From Mobilicoccus pelagius NBRC 104925 (GTDB taxonomy: Bacteria; Actinomycetota; Actinomycetes; Actinomycetales; Dermatophilaceae): a stretch of DNA of 64,000 bases. The translations under genes were made by a program, and so were the position numbers. The stretch is taken from positions 1-64,000 of the forward strand of contig NZ_BAFE01000051.1 of NCBI RefSeq assembly GCF_000247995.1, given 5' to 3'. Below the pieces are notes generated by a model. The model had not been told where the DNA came from. It was given only the letters and a program-made list of their open reading frames with translations, and did no database searches. Of this stretch, positions 34,123 to 41,980 are shown in pieces. Each line of letters opens with the position of its first letter. Positions within the stretch are counted from its first letter, which is position 1.

Positions 34123-35798
34123 GGCTTCTTCAGGCCCTGGACCAGCGCGTCGGTGTACGACGGGAAGCTCGGCACGTAGCTGCCGCCCACGTTCGAGCCG
34201 TAGATGAACGCGTTGCGCGAGTAGTACAGCGGCACGATCGGCGCGTGCTTCATCGCCATCTCGTCGATGGCGCCCCACTGCGCCTCGGCCTCGGCCGGGT
34301 CGGTCTCGGAGGACGCGGTGCGGATCGCGGTGTCGATCTTCGGGTCGTCGAGCCGCGACGCGTTGTAGTTGCCGTCGCCGATCTGGCTCGACTCGACGAG
34401 CGGCTGGAGCGCGGCGTACGCCGACGGGTAGTCGGCCTGCCAGGAGCCGAAGCCGAGGTCGAAGTCGCCGTTCTTGTACTTGGTGTCGGTGACCTTGTCG
34501 GTGTCCTGCGCGACGACGTTCACGGTGATGCCGATCTCGCCGAGGTCGTTGGCGATGGAGCTCGCCATCTGGCCCTCCTCGGTGGAGGCGGCGTCCACGA
34601 CGAACGTCAGCGGGGGCACCTTGGTGCCGCCGAGCAACTCCCGGGCCTTGGCGGGGTCCCCCGCGGGTGGCGCCGGGTACAGGTCGAACTTCTTGTGGCC
34701 CTTCACGCCCGGGGGCATGAAGGTCGTGGAGAGCTCGCCGCCGTACGTGGGGCCGCCGGCGATGGTCTGGATCTGCTGCTTGTCGACCGCGTAGTTGATG
34801 GCCTGGCGCACCTTGAGGTCCTTCAGCCCGGGGCGCGACATGTTGAGCACCAGGTAGCTGGACGCGCCGGACGGGGAGACGTACACGCGGCTCTTGAGCG
34901 CCGGGTCGGCGTTGACCTTGGGGATGAGCGCCGCCGACACGGTGGGGCCGGTCGCGTTCTTGTCGTCGCCGGAGTCGTCCGCCATGCGCTGCCCGACGGT
35001 GTCGGGGTTGAGGCCCATCTCGTAGGTGATGGCGTCGGGGTAGGCGGGGCGGATCGGGTCGGTCTCGGGCTTCCACGCCGGGTTGCGCGCGAGGGTGACC
35101 TTGGATCCCACCTGGTAGTCCTGGACCTGGTAGGGGCCGCTCGCGGGCGGGGTGTGGTCGTAGGCCGGGATGCCCATGCCCTTGTTCGCCGGGACGGGTG
35201 CGAAGGCGGGCATCGAGGCGACCCACGGCCAGTCGGCGAACCTGCGGTTGAGGTGGAACACGAGGGTCTTGTCGTCCTTCGCCTCGATGGAGGCCAGGTG
35301 GGCGCCCTTGGCGGGTCCGCGGTATGCGTCGCCTCCTTCGAGCAGCACCTTGTGGTAGCTGAGGCCGCCCTGCAGCTGTTCGTCGAAGGAGCGCTCGAGG
35401 CCGAACTTCACGTCCGCGGCCGTGATGGGGGTGCCGTCGGCGTAGACCAGGCCGTCACGCAGTCGGAACGTCCACGTCCTGCCCCCGTCGCTCGTGGTGC
35501 CCGTGTCGGTGGCGAGGTCGGCCGCGAGCTCGGTCTGCTTGTGCGGATCGGTCTTCCAGGCCGTGAGGCTCCGGGTGATGTAATGCAGCCCCGATGTGGC
35601 GAGGTTCTGGCTCATCGCGGGATCGAAGTGGATCTCCTTGGCGGTGCTGAGCATCTTCAGGGTGCCGCCCCGGGCCGGGGTTTGGGTAGTGCTGCCCGCG
35701 GCCGCGCCGGGGCCAGCATCCGTCTTCGCGTTGGCGCCGCAGGCGCTGGCGGCGAGCGCGAGCGCGAGGGTGGGCACGAGCAGGGCTGTGCGACGCAT
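34119..35798 (-). CDS. peptide-type ABC transporter substrate-binding lipoprotein
   Basis: A 559-aa family-5 (DppA/OppA-type) extracytoplasmic receptor. The signal peptide ends in the lipobox AASAC with Cys20 lipidated. The mature protein shows RLRDGLVYADGTPITAADVKFGLER, the usual family core (shown in part), and DFDLGFGSWQADYP. Cargo is uncertain: family-5 receptors bind oligopeptides, dipeptides, nickel chelates or siderophore-like ligands. First gene of the operon; the AT-rich promoter patch lies directly upstream. Confidence 0.9.
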   Translation of the reverse strand: MRRTALLVPTLALALAASACGANAKTDAGPGAAAGSTTQTPARGGTLKMLSTAKEIHFDPAMSQNLATSGLHYITRSLTAWKTDPHKQTELAADLATDTGTTSDGGRTWTFRLRDGLVYADGTPITAADVKFGLERSFDEQLQGGLSYHKVLLEGGDAYRGPAKGAHLASIEAKDDKTLVFHLNRRFADWPWVASMPAFAPVPANKGMGIPAYDHTPPASGPYQVQDYQVGSKVTLARNPAWKPETDPIRPAYPDAITYEMGLNPDTVGQRMADDSGDDKNATGPTVSAALIPKVNADPALKSRVYVSPSGASSYLVLNMSRPGLKDLKVRQAINYAVDKQQIQTIAGGPTYGGELSTTFMPPGVKGHKKFDLYPAPPAGDPAKARELLGGTKVPPLTFVVDAASTEEGQMASSIANDLGEIGITVNVVAQDTDKVTDTKYKNGDFDLGFGSWQADYPSAYAALQPLVESSQIGDGNYNASRLDDPKIDTAIRTASSETDPAEAEAQWGAIDEMAMKHAPIVPLYYSRNAFIYGSNVGGSYVPSFPSYTDALVQGLKKP

Positions 35799-35842
35799 GG
35801 GTGAGGCCTTTCTGAACGCTGGGCGAGGCCGAGCGGCTCACG

Positions 35843-35880
35843 CCAAGAATAATGAAACGTTATGAAAAGCATACATCTGT
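35843..35880 (-). promoter_or_regulatory. AT-rich promoter/operator patch of the peptide-type ABC operon
   Basis: About 38 bp with low GC in an otherwise GC-rich region. The plus strand contains ATGAAACGTTATGAAAAGCAT, a direct-repeat-like pair of ATGAAA elements 11 bp apart (positions about 35851 and 35862). The position 45-80 bp before the ATG fits promoter plus regulator site. I do not recognise the regulator. Confidence 0.45.
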
Positions 35881-35996
35881 GTCAGGGTGGGCTTTTCGCC
35901 GCCGCGACGGGCGATATCGAGCGCGAGGCGGATCCGTGGCCGCGGGGCCGGTGGGGTGCCCTCCTCGCTTTCGACGGGTCGAGCCGTGTCACCAGC

Positions 35997-36056
35997 ACCG
36001 CACACGACGACGCGCCGTCACCCCGATGGGGGTGACGGCGCGTCGTCGTGTGCGGT
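35997..36056 (-). terminator. strong terminator after the formate dehydrogenase operon
   Basis: A 28-bp perfect stem (35997-36024 with 36029-36056) closes a 4-nt loop, 22 bp past the NrfD-like stop. One of the longest perfect hairpins in the window. Confidence 0.9.
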
Positions 36057-36077
36057 GGTCGCTGCCGGGTGGTCCGG

Positions 36078-37157
36078 TCAGTCGCCGATGGCGGTGGTGG
36101 CGCCGCTCCGCACGGCCTCGGCCGCGTCGGCCTGCCGCCGGGCGATGCGCTCGCGCTGCGGCACGACCGTGTACTTGGGGTCCTTGGCCGACGCGATGCC
36201 GGCCTCGAACACACCGAATCGGGTGAGGGCCGACCCCGCGTTGAGCGCCAGCCCTGCCAGCACGGCGAGCGGGCGGCGCCGCCCGCCGACCGCGGTGAGC
36301 GCCGCACCGGCGTACATGCAGGCCTTGCTCACCTTCAGGTACGTCGCAGCCTTGCCGGTGTGCAGCGGCTCGGCCGTCAGGCCCATGCTGCGCTCCATCA
36401 GGCGGTGCGCCCCGACCTCGAGCACGGCGCCGCCGAGCGCCATCCGGCGCGCGGGGGCGGTCTCGCGGGGCGACGTCGTCACCATGGCCGCGCCGCCGGC
36501 GGCGGCCATGGCCGACCCGACGAACACGAATGGCAGCTCCTTGTACGACGAGTGCCACGTGGGGGTGGCGGTGTCGGCCAACAGCACGGCCGTGTACGCC
36601 GCGAGCGGGGCCGAGAACGCGCCCGCGCCCAGGCTGGCCAGCCGGTCGCCGATGGGCCACAGCCGCGCGCCCGGCACGTCCTCGGGCAGCACCTGCTTCA
36701 TGACCTCCGAGAACGCCGCCACGCCCGTGAACGCGCCGAACCCGGCCAGGATCCACGAACCGACGCTCATGGGCGACGTCAGCTTGACCGTCCGCATCAT
36801 GTTGTAGAAGCGGCTGGGCTTGCCCAGGTCGCTGACCAGCGCGACCGTGCTGCCGCCCAGCGCGGCGAGCGCCACCAGGCGGCCGTTGCGCTGCAGCTCG
36901 GTGCGGCCCGTCATCTCGCCGCCAGCCGCGACGAGCGCCGACCCGGCGGCCAGGCCACCCATGTACAGGTAGGCGGGGATCTCGTTCTTCCACGGCGCGG
37001 GCTTGACGATCTGCCGGCCGTAGTACGACGAGAACTCCACCTCGGGCACCATGATGTCGTCGCGCTGCCGCTTGCGGCGGCCCTTGCCGCGGCGACCGCC
37101 TGCGGGGCCGGTGCCGCCCGAGGCCGGGAGAACGGGTGCGGGGTTGACGTCGCTCAT
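36078..37157 (-). CDS. NrfD/PsrC-like membrane subunit of formate dehydrogenase
   Basis: A 359-aa integral membrane protein. A basic N-terminus (GRRGKGRRKRQRDD) is followed by an EFSSYYGRQIVKPAPWKNE segment and about eight hydrophobic helices, of the NrfD type that binds quinone without haem. It should pass electrons from the iron-sulfur subunit to the menaquinone pool. ATG 37157 overlaps the fdhB stop (ATGA). Such NrfD subunits replace the cytochrome b subunit in many actinobacterial formate dehydrogenases. Confidence 0.87.
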   Translation of the reverse strand: MSDVNPAPVLPASGGTGPAGGRRGKGRRKRQRDDIMVPEVEFSSYYGRQIVKPAPWKNEIPAYLYMGGLAAGSALVAAGGEMTGRTELQRNGRLVALAALGGSTVALVSDLGKPSRFYNMMRTVKLTSPMSVGSWILAGFGAFTGVAAFSEVMKQVLPEDVPGARLWPIGDRLASLGAGAFSAPLAAYTAVLLADTATPTWHSSYKELPFVFVGSAMAAAGGAAMVTTSPRETAPARRMALGGAVLEVGAHRLMERSMGLTAEPLHTGKAATYLKVSKACMYAGAALTAVGGRRRPLAVLAGLALNAGSALTRFGVFEAGIASAKDPKYTVVPQRERIARRQADAAEAVRSGATTAIGD

Positions 37158-38419
37158 GGCCGCCGTCCGAGGAAGCTCAGGGCCGCGCCGACGAGCATGG
37201 TGAGCCCGGCGAATCCGGCCTTGCGGAAGATGTCGGGAAGGTCCGCGGTGGTGACGCGGGGGTCCGGCGGCAGGCCGTACACCTCGGGCTCATCGAGGAG
37301 CAGGAACACCGAACCCGTGCCGCCGACGCCGTCGTGGGTGTTGCCGCCATACACGCGGGCCTCGGTGAAGCCCTTCTCGTGCAGCGCGGCCACCCGCTCG
37401 GCGGCGCGGCGACGCATCTCGTCCAGGTCGCCGAACTGGATGGACGTCGTCGGGCACGCCTGGGCGCACGCCGGCTTGGCGTCGGCCTGCAGCCGGTCGT
37501 AGCAGAGCGTGCACTTCTGGGCTATGCCCTCGTTCTTGACGGCCGTCTTCTCGGGCTTGCCGTCGGGGCCGGTCGGGCGCTCGCGGCGCTCGATGACACC
37601 GAACGGGCACGCGGGCACGCAGTACCCGCAGCCGTTGCAGACGTCGTCCTGGACGACGACCGTGCCGAACTCCGTGCGGAACAGCGCGCCCGTGGGGCAC
37701 ACGTCCAGGCAGGCCGCGTGCGTGCAGTGCTTGCAGACGTCCGACGCCATGAGCCAGCGGAAGTCGGGCAGCGTGCCGTCGTGGGCGGCCTGTCGGGCGG
37801 CCAGCTCGGCCGCGTCCAGGTCGCCGACTCCGGGACCCACGGGCGCGGACGGCCGGTCGGCCGTCGCGACACCCGTCGCAGCAGCGGACCCGCCGGAGCC
37901 GCAGCACCCGCCGTTCGACCCGCACCCGCAGCCGCCGCCGGAGGCGCCGACGACGCCCTCGGGGTCCTGCGGGATCGACTCGGGCGCCGACGCCGCGGTG
38001 CCCGGCCCGTCCAGAGGCAGGACCCCCGGCGTGGCCCGGTCCGTGATCATCGCGGTCGCGCGACGCAGCGGCGCCGGGGGCTCGGCCGGCCGCGGCGGGC
38101 GCACCGACGGCATGCCCATGTCGACCAGGCGGCGCCCCGACTCGCGGGCGGCGGCCACACGGTCGCCGCTCTGCTCGACGAACGCCACGTGACGCCACGT
38201 GCTGGCGCCGAGCGAGATGGAGTTGTCGTACGAGTCGCCCGTCATCCCCAGGCGGTCCATGGGGATGCCGTTCCACTCCTTGCACGCCACCTCGCACGCC
38301 TTGCAGCCGATGCAGATGGACGTGTCGGTGAAGAACCCCTTGCGCGGCGGCGGGTCCTCCCACCCGGCGTCACGCGCGGGGTCGGTGGGTCCGGAGAGCT
38401 GGTTGCGCCAGAACCCCAT
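37154..38419 (-). CDS. fdhB: formate dehydrogenase iron-sulfur subunit with Cys/Gly-rich insertion
   Basis: A 421-aa electron-transfer subunit with four [4Fe-4S] motifs: CIGCKACEVAC (36-46), CKHCTHAACLDVC (229-241), CNGCGYCVPAC and CTLCYDRLQADAKPACAQAC. A single C-terminal helix (about 397-418) can anchor it in the membrane. Between the first and second cluster motifs, residues about 101-200 form a Pro/Ala/Gly-rich insertion that contains GGGCGCGSNGGCCGSGG (161-177) with four extra cysteines. I know no family role for this segment. It lies 3 bp after fdhA and overlaps the NrfD gene. Confidence 0.9.
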   Translation of the reverse strand: MGFWRNQLSGPTDPARDAGWEDPPPRKGFFTDTSICIGCKACEVACKEWNGIPMDRLGMTGDSYDNSISLGASTWRHVAFVEQSGDRVAAARESGRRLVDMGMPSVRPPRPAEPPAPLRRATAMITDRATPGVLPLDGPGTAASAPESIPQDPEGVVGASGGGCGCGSNGGCCGSGGSAAATGVATADRPSAPVGPGVGDLDAAELAARQAAHDGTLPDFRWLMASDVCKHCTHAACLDVCPTGALFRTEFGTVVVQDDVCNGCGYCVPACPFGVIERRERPTGPDGKPEKTAVKNEGIAQKCTLCYDRLQADAKPACAQACPTTSIQFGDLDEMRRRAAERVAALHEKGFTEARVYGGNTHDGVGGTGSVFLLLDEPEVYGLPPDPRVTTADLPDIFRKAGFAGLTMLVGAALSFLGRRP

Positions 38420-38422
38420 GGG

Positions 38423-41400
38423 TCAGTCCCTTCCCTGGATCGGGGAGGAGTCCGTCGACGAGTCGTCGGCGTCTCCACCGTCGTCGCGCGTCTCCGAGCC
38501 CTGCGGCACCGCGCCGGTCGCACGCAACGAGTTGCCCGTGTCGGCGGTGACGCCGGCGAGCGAGGCGTACTCCTCCACGAGGTGCATGAGGGCCTCACCC
38601 GTGGGGCGACGCCCCGGTCGGATGTCGCAGCTCGCGACCTTGGACTCTTGAATGGCGACGTTGGGGTCGAGCGTGACGCCGAGGAGGTCGTTGGCACCGT
38701 CGCCGGTGACGACGGCCCCCTCGCCGCCCTGGCCCCAGTGGTAGGGCAGGCCGATCTGGTGGATCGTCTGCTCCCCGATGCGCATCGGGCGCACCCGTTC
38801 GGTGACGAGAACGCGCGCCTCGATCGCCGAACGGGCGGAGATGATCGTCGCCCACCCGCCGTTCTCGAGACCCCGCAGGGTCGCGAGCTCGGGGGACACC
38901 TCGCAGAAGAACTCCGGCTGGAGTTCCGAGAGGTAGGGCACCCAGCGGCTCATGCCGCCCGCCGTGTGGTGCTCGGTGAGGCGGTACGTCGTGAACACGA
39001 ACGGGTACACGTCGGCGCCGCGCTCCTCGCCCGAGGGGGCGGTGAGGTTGTCCGCACGCGGGTAGACCATGCGCGAGGGGTTGCGCTGCTGGCTGTAGAG
39101 CGGGTTCGAGACCGGTGACTCCTGAGCCTCGTAGTGGCTCGGCATCGGCCCGTCGACCATGCCCTTGGGTGCGTACAACCACCCCTTGCCGTCGGCCTGC
39201 ATGATGAACGGGTCGTCACCGGCGATGCCGGCGGCGCCGCCCGTGCCGGGCTCGGGTCGGTGGTCCGGTCGGGTCTTGGCCGGGAAGTCGGGGATGTCGT
39301 GCCCCGTCCACTCGCCCTTCTCCTCGTCCCACCAGACGTAGGCCTTGCGCTCGCTCCACGGCTTGCCGTCGGGGTCGGCCGACGCGCGGTTGTAGAGGAT
39401 GCGCCGGTTGGCCGGCCAGGCCCAACCCCACTCGGGGGAGACCCAGCTCTGCTCGGCGTCGGGCTTGCGACGACGGGCCTGGTTGACACCGTCCTTGAAG
39501 ACGCCGGTGTAGATCCAGCATCCGCCGTCGGTGCTGCCGTCGTCCTTCATCTCGCCGTAGGCGGGCAGGAGCTGCCCGGCCTTCTCGCCGGTGAGGTACC
39601 GACCGTTGATCTCGGCGAGGACGGCCTCGGCGTCGATCTCGCCCTTCTCGTCGGTGCGGTAGTCCCACGTCAGGTCGAGGATCGCCCGGTCGCGGGGCTC
39701 GGTGCTGCCGTCGAGCTTGCGCCGGATGATCTTGCCCAACTCGTAGAAGAACTGGAGCTCGGACGCGGCCTCGCCCGGGGGCGCCACCGCGGCCTCACGC
39801 CACTGCAACAGTCGCTGGGTCTGGGTGAACGTGCCCGACTTCTCCGCGTAGGCCGCGGCGGGCAGGAAGAAGACCTCGGTACCGATCTCCTCGGTCTTCA
39901 TCTCGCCCGTGGCGATCTCGGGGCCGGACTTCCAGAACGTGGCCGACTCGATGAGGTTCATGTCGCGCACGACGAGCCACTTGAGGTTGCTCATCGCGTG
40001 CCGTTGGAGTCGGCCGTGCGACGAGCCGACCGCCGGGTTCTGCCCGAGGAGGAAGTACCCCTCGACCGTGCCATCGATCATGCCCATCGCCGTGGCGTAC
40101 GTGTTGTGGTTGCCGGTCAGCCTGGGCAGCATGTCGAACCCGAAGTCGTTCTCGGGCGTGGCCGCGTCGCCGTAGTACGCCTTGAGCAGGCTCACCGCGT
40201 ACTTGCGGGCGTCGGCCCAGTAACCCTTCTGGTCCGGCGACGCGATCGACGCGATGTAGTGGTGGAACGTGTCGTGCGTGCCTGCCTTCGGCATGGGCAG
40301 GTAGCCCGGCAGCAGGTTGAACAGCGTCGGGATGTCGGTGCTGCCCTGGATGCTCGCGTGGCCGCGCAGCGCCATGATGCCGCCGCCCGGACGTCCGATG
40401 TTGCCGAGGAGCAGCTGCAGGATGCTCGCCGTGCGGATGAACTGCGCGCCCAGGGTGTGCTGGGTCCAGCCCACCGCGTACGCGAAGCACGTCGTGCGCT
40501 CCCGGCCGCTGTTCTCGGTGATGGTGCGGGCCACCTCGAGGAAGTCCTCACGGCTCACGCCGCACATCTCTTCGACGAGTTCCGGCGTGTACCGCGCGAA
40601 GTGCCGCTTGACGACCTGGAACACGCACCGGGGGTGCTGCAGGGTGTCGTCGCGCAGGACGACGGCATGGTCGAGCGCGGGACCACCGGAGCCGTGCTCG
40701 TCACCGGCGGAACGTTCGCGCTTCTCGCTGCCGTGCTCGTGGCCGCCGTCGGGGCCGCCGACCTCGTCCTCGCGCGTGGACGGGGAGTCGTACGCCCACG
40801 ACCTCATGTCGTACGCGCCCGTCTCCGGGTCGTAGCCCGAGAACACGCCGTCGAGCTCGTCGACGTCCTTGAAGTCCTCGTCGACCAGCGTCGCCGCGTT
40901 GGTGAACGCCTTGACGTACTCCTCGAAGTAGAGGTCGTTGTCGAGGACGTACTTGATGAGGGCGCCGAGGAAGACGATGTCGGTGCCCACACGGATCGGC
41001 ACGTGCTTGTCCGCGACCGCGGACGTGCGCGTGAAGCGTGGGTCGATGTGCAGGATCTTCGCCCCGCGCATCTTGGCCTCGGTCACCCACTGGTACGCGA
41101 CCGGGTGGTTCTCGGCCATGTTCGAGCCCTGGATGACGATGCAGTCCGCATTCGCCATGTCCTGCACGAACTGGGTGGCGCCGCCGCGCCCGAACGAGGC
41201 TCCCAGACTGGGAACCGTGGCGGAGTGTCAAATGCGGGCCTGGTTCTCGATCTGTACCGCTCCGAGGCCGGTGAACAACTTCTTGATGAGGTAGTTCTCC
41301 TCGTTGTCCAGTGTGGCACCGCCGAGGGACGCGATGCTCATCGTGCGGTTGAGCTTGCGGCCCTCGTCGTCGACGTCCTGCCACGTCCGGGCACGCGTCT

Positions 41401-41797
41401 CGATGATGCGGTCGGCGATCATCTCGGTCGCCTCGGCGAGGTCGAGGTGCTGCCAGTCGGTGGCGTGCGGCGCGCGGTAGAGCACCTTCGTCGCCCGGTT
41501 GGGGTTGTTGACGAGCTGCTCGCTCGCGCTGCCCTTGGGGCACAGTCGGCCGCGCGAGATGGGGGAGTCGGGGTCGCCCTCGATCTGGACGATCTTCTCG
41601 TCCTTGACGAAGATGCGCTGGCCGCAGCCGACGGCGCAGTACGGGCAGACGCTCTTGGCGACACGGTCGGCCCCGACCGTGCGAGGCGTGAGGTTCTTGG
41701 TGCGGGTCGAGGCCACTGCAGGCCCACGACCGAGGAAGTCTCCCTCCTTGAGCTGCCGGAGGACCGGCCAGCCCAGGAAGGTCGAGGCGATGGACAT
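38423..41797 (-). CDS. fdhA: selenocysteine-containing formate dehydrogenase catalytic subunit
   Basis: Read through one in-frame TGA at 41228-41230, the gene encodes 1124 aa with Sec at residue 190. Reaction: formate to CO2 at a bis-MGD molybdenum (or tungsten) centre. Cys51, 54, 58 and 86 (CPYCAVGC...CPKG) bind a [4Fe-4S] cluster. Sec190 lies in ARI-U-HSATVPSLG, exactly where formate dehydrogenases carry Sec or Cys before the conserved His. The molybdopterin domains follow, with GSNMAENHPVAYQWV and the C-terminal MGD-binding domain ending near DIRPGRRPTGEALMHLVEEYAS (in part). A charged low-complexity insertion (about 355-395) is present. No twin-arginine signal is visible at the N-terminus. 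A conventional annotation would split this gene in two. ATG 41797 has GAAGGGA upstream. Confidence 0.93.
41198..41230 (-). promoter_or_regulatory. UGA(Sec) codon and bacterial SECIS hairpin of fdhA
   Basis: On the minus strand the TGA at 41230-41228 is followed 11 nt later by GGTTCCC (41216-41210), loop AGTCT (41209-41205) and GGGAGCC (41204-41198): a 7-bp stem with one wobble and a G in the apical loop. Position, loop and the CAC after UGA resemble the E. coli fdhF SECIS (apical GGUCU). SelB should bind here. Confidence 0.85.
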
Positions 41798-41980
41798 GCC
41801 GCTTCCCTTCGTCGATGGTCAATATCACTGTAAGTGGCGTCACCGACAACCGCCGTCCCGATGGTGTGCGTCGAGACGGTGGACAAAACCGGCCCGCGTG
41901 CTCGACGCTGAGAAGGACCGTCCGGACGGTACAGTCCGGGACCCACCCCTGAAGTCACCGGAAGAGAAGAGGAGTCGGCC
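41798..41980. promoter_or_regulatory. divergent region between fdhA and the DUF6421 operon
   Basis: 183 bp without a gene. The fdhA side has an AT-richer patch (GTCAATATCACTGTAAGT, about 41818-41835) that probably holds its promoter. The DUF6421 side has its own -10 and palindromes, listed separately. Confidence 0.5.
41917..41939 (+). promoter_or_regulatory. nested palindromic operator on the DUF6421 promoter
   Basis: ACCGTCCGGACGGT (41917-41930) is a perfect 14-bp palindrome. Overlapping it, CCGGAC (41922-41927) and GTCCGG (41934-41939) form a second inverted repeat with a 6-bp spacer. The -10-like TACAGT is at 41930-41935, inside the second repeat, so a bound dimer would block RNA polymerase. 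Confidence 0.55.

Noticed and set aside
30236..35798. Peptide-type ABC operon as a nickel importer
   Set aside because: Family-5 receptors cover nickel, peptides and others. No His-rich ligand site, nickel enzyme or NikR-type regulator is visible, so the substrate is left open.
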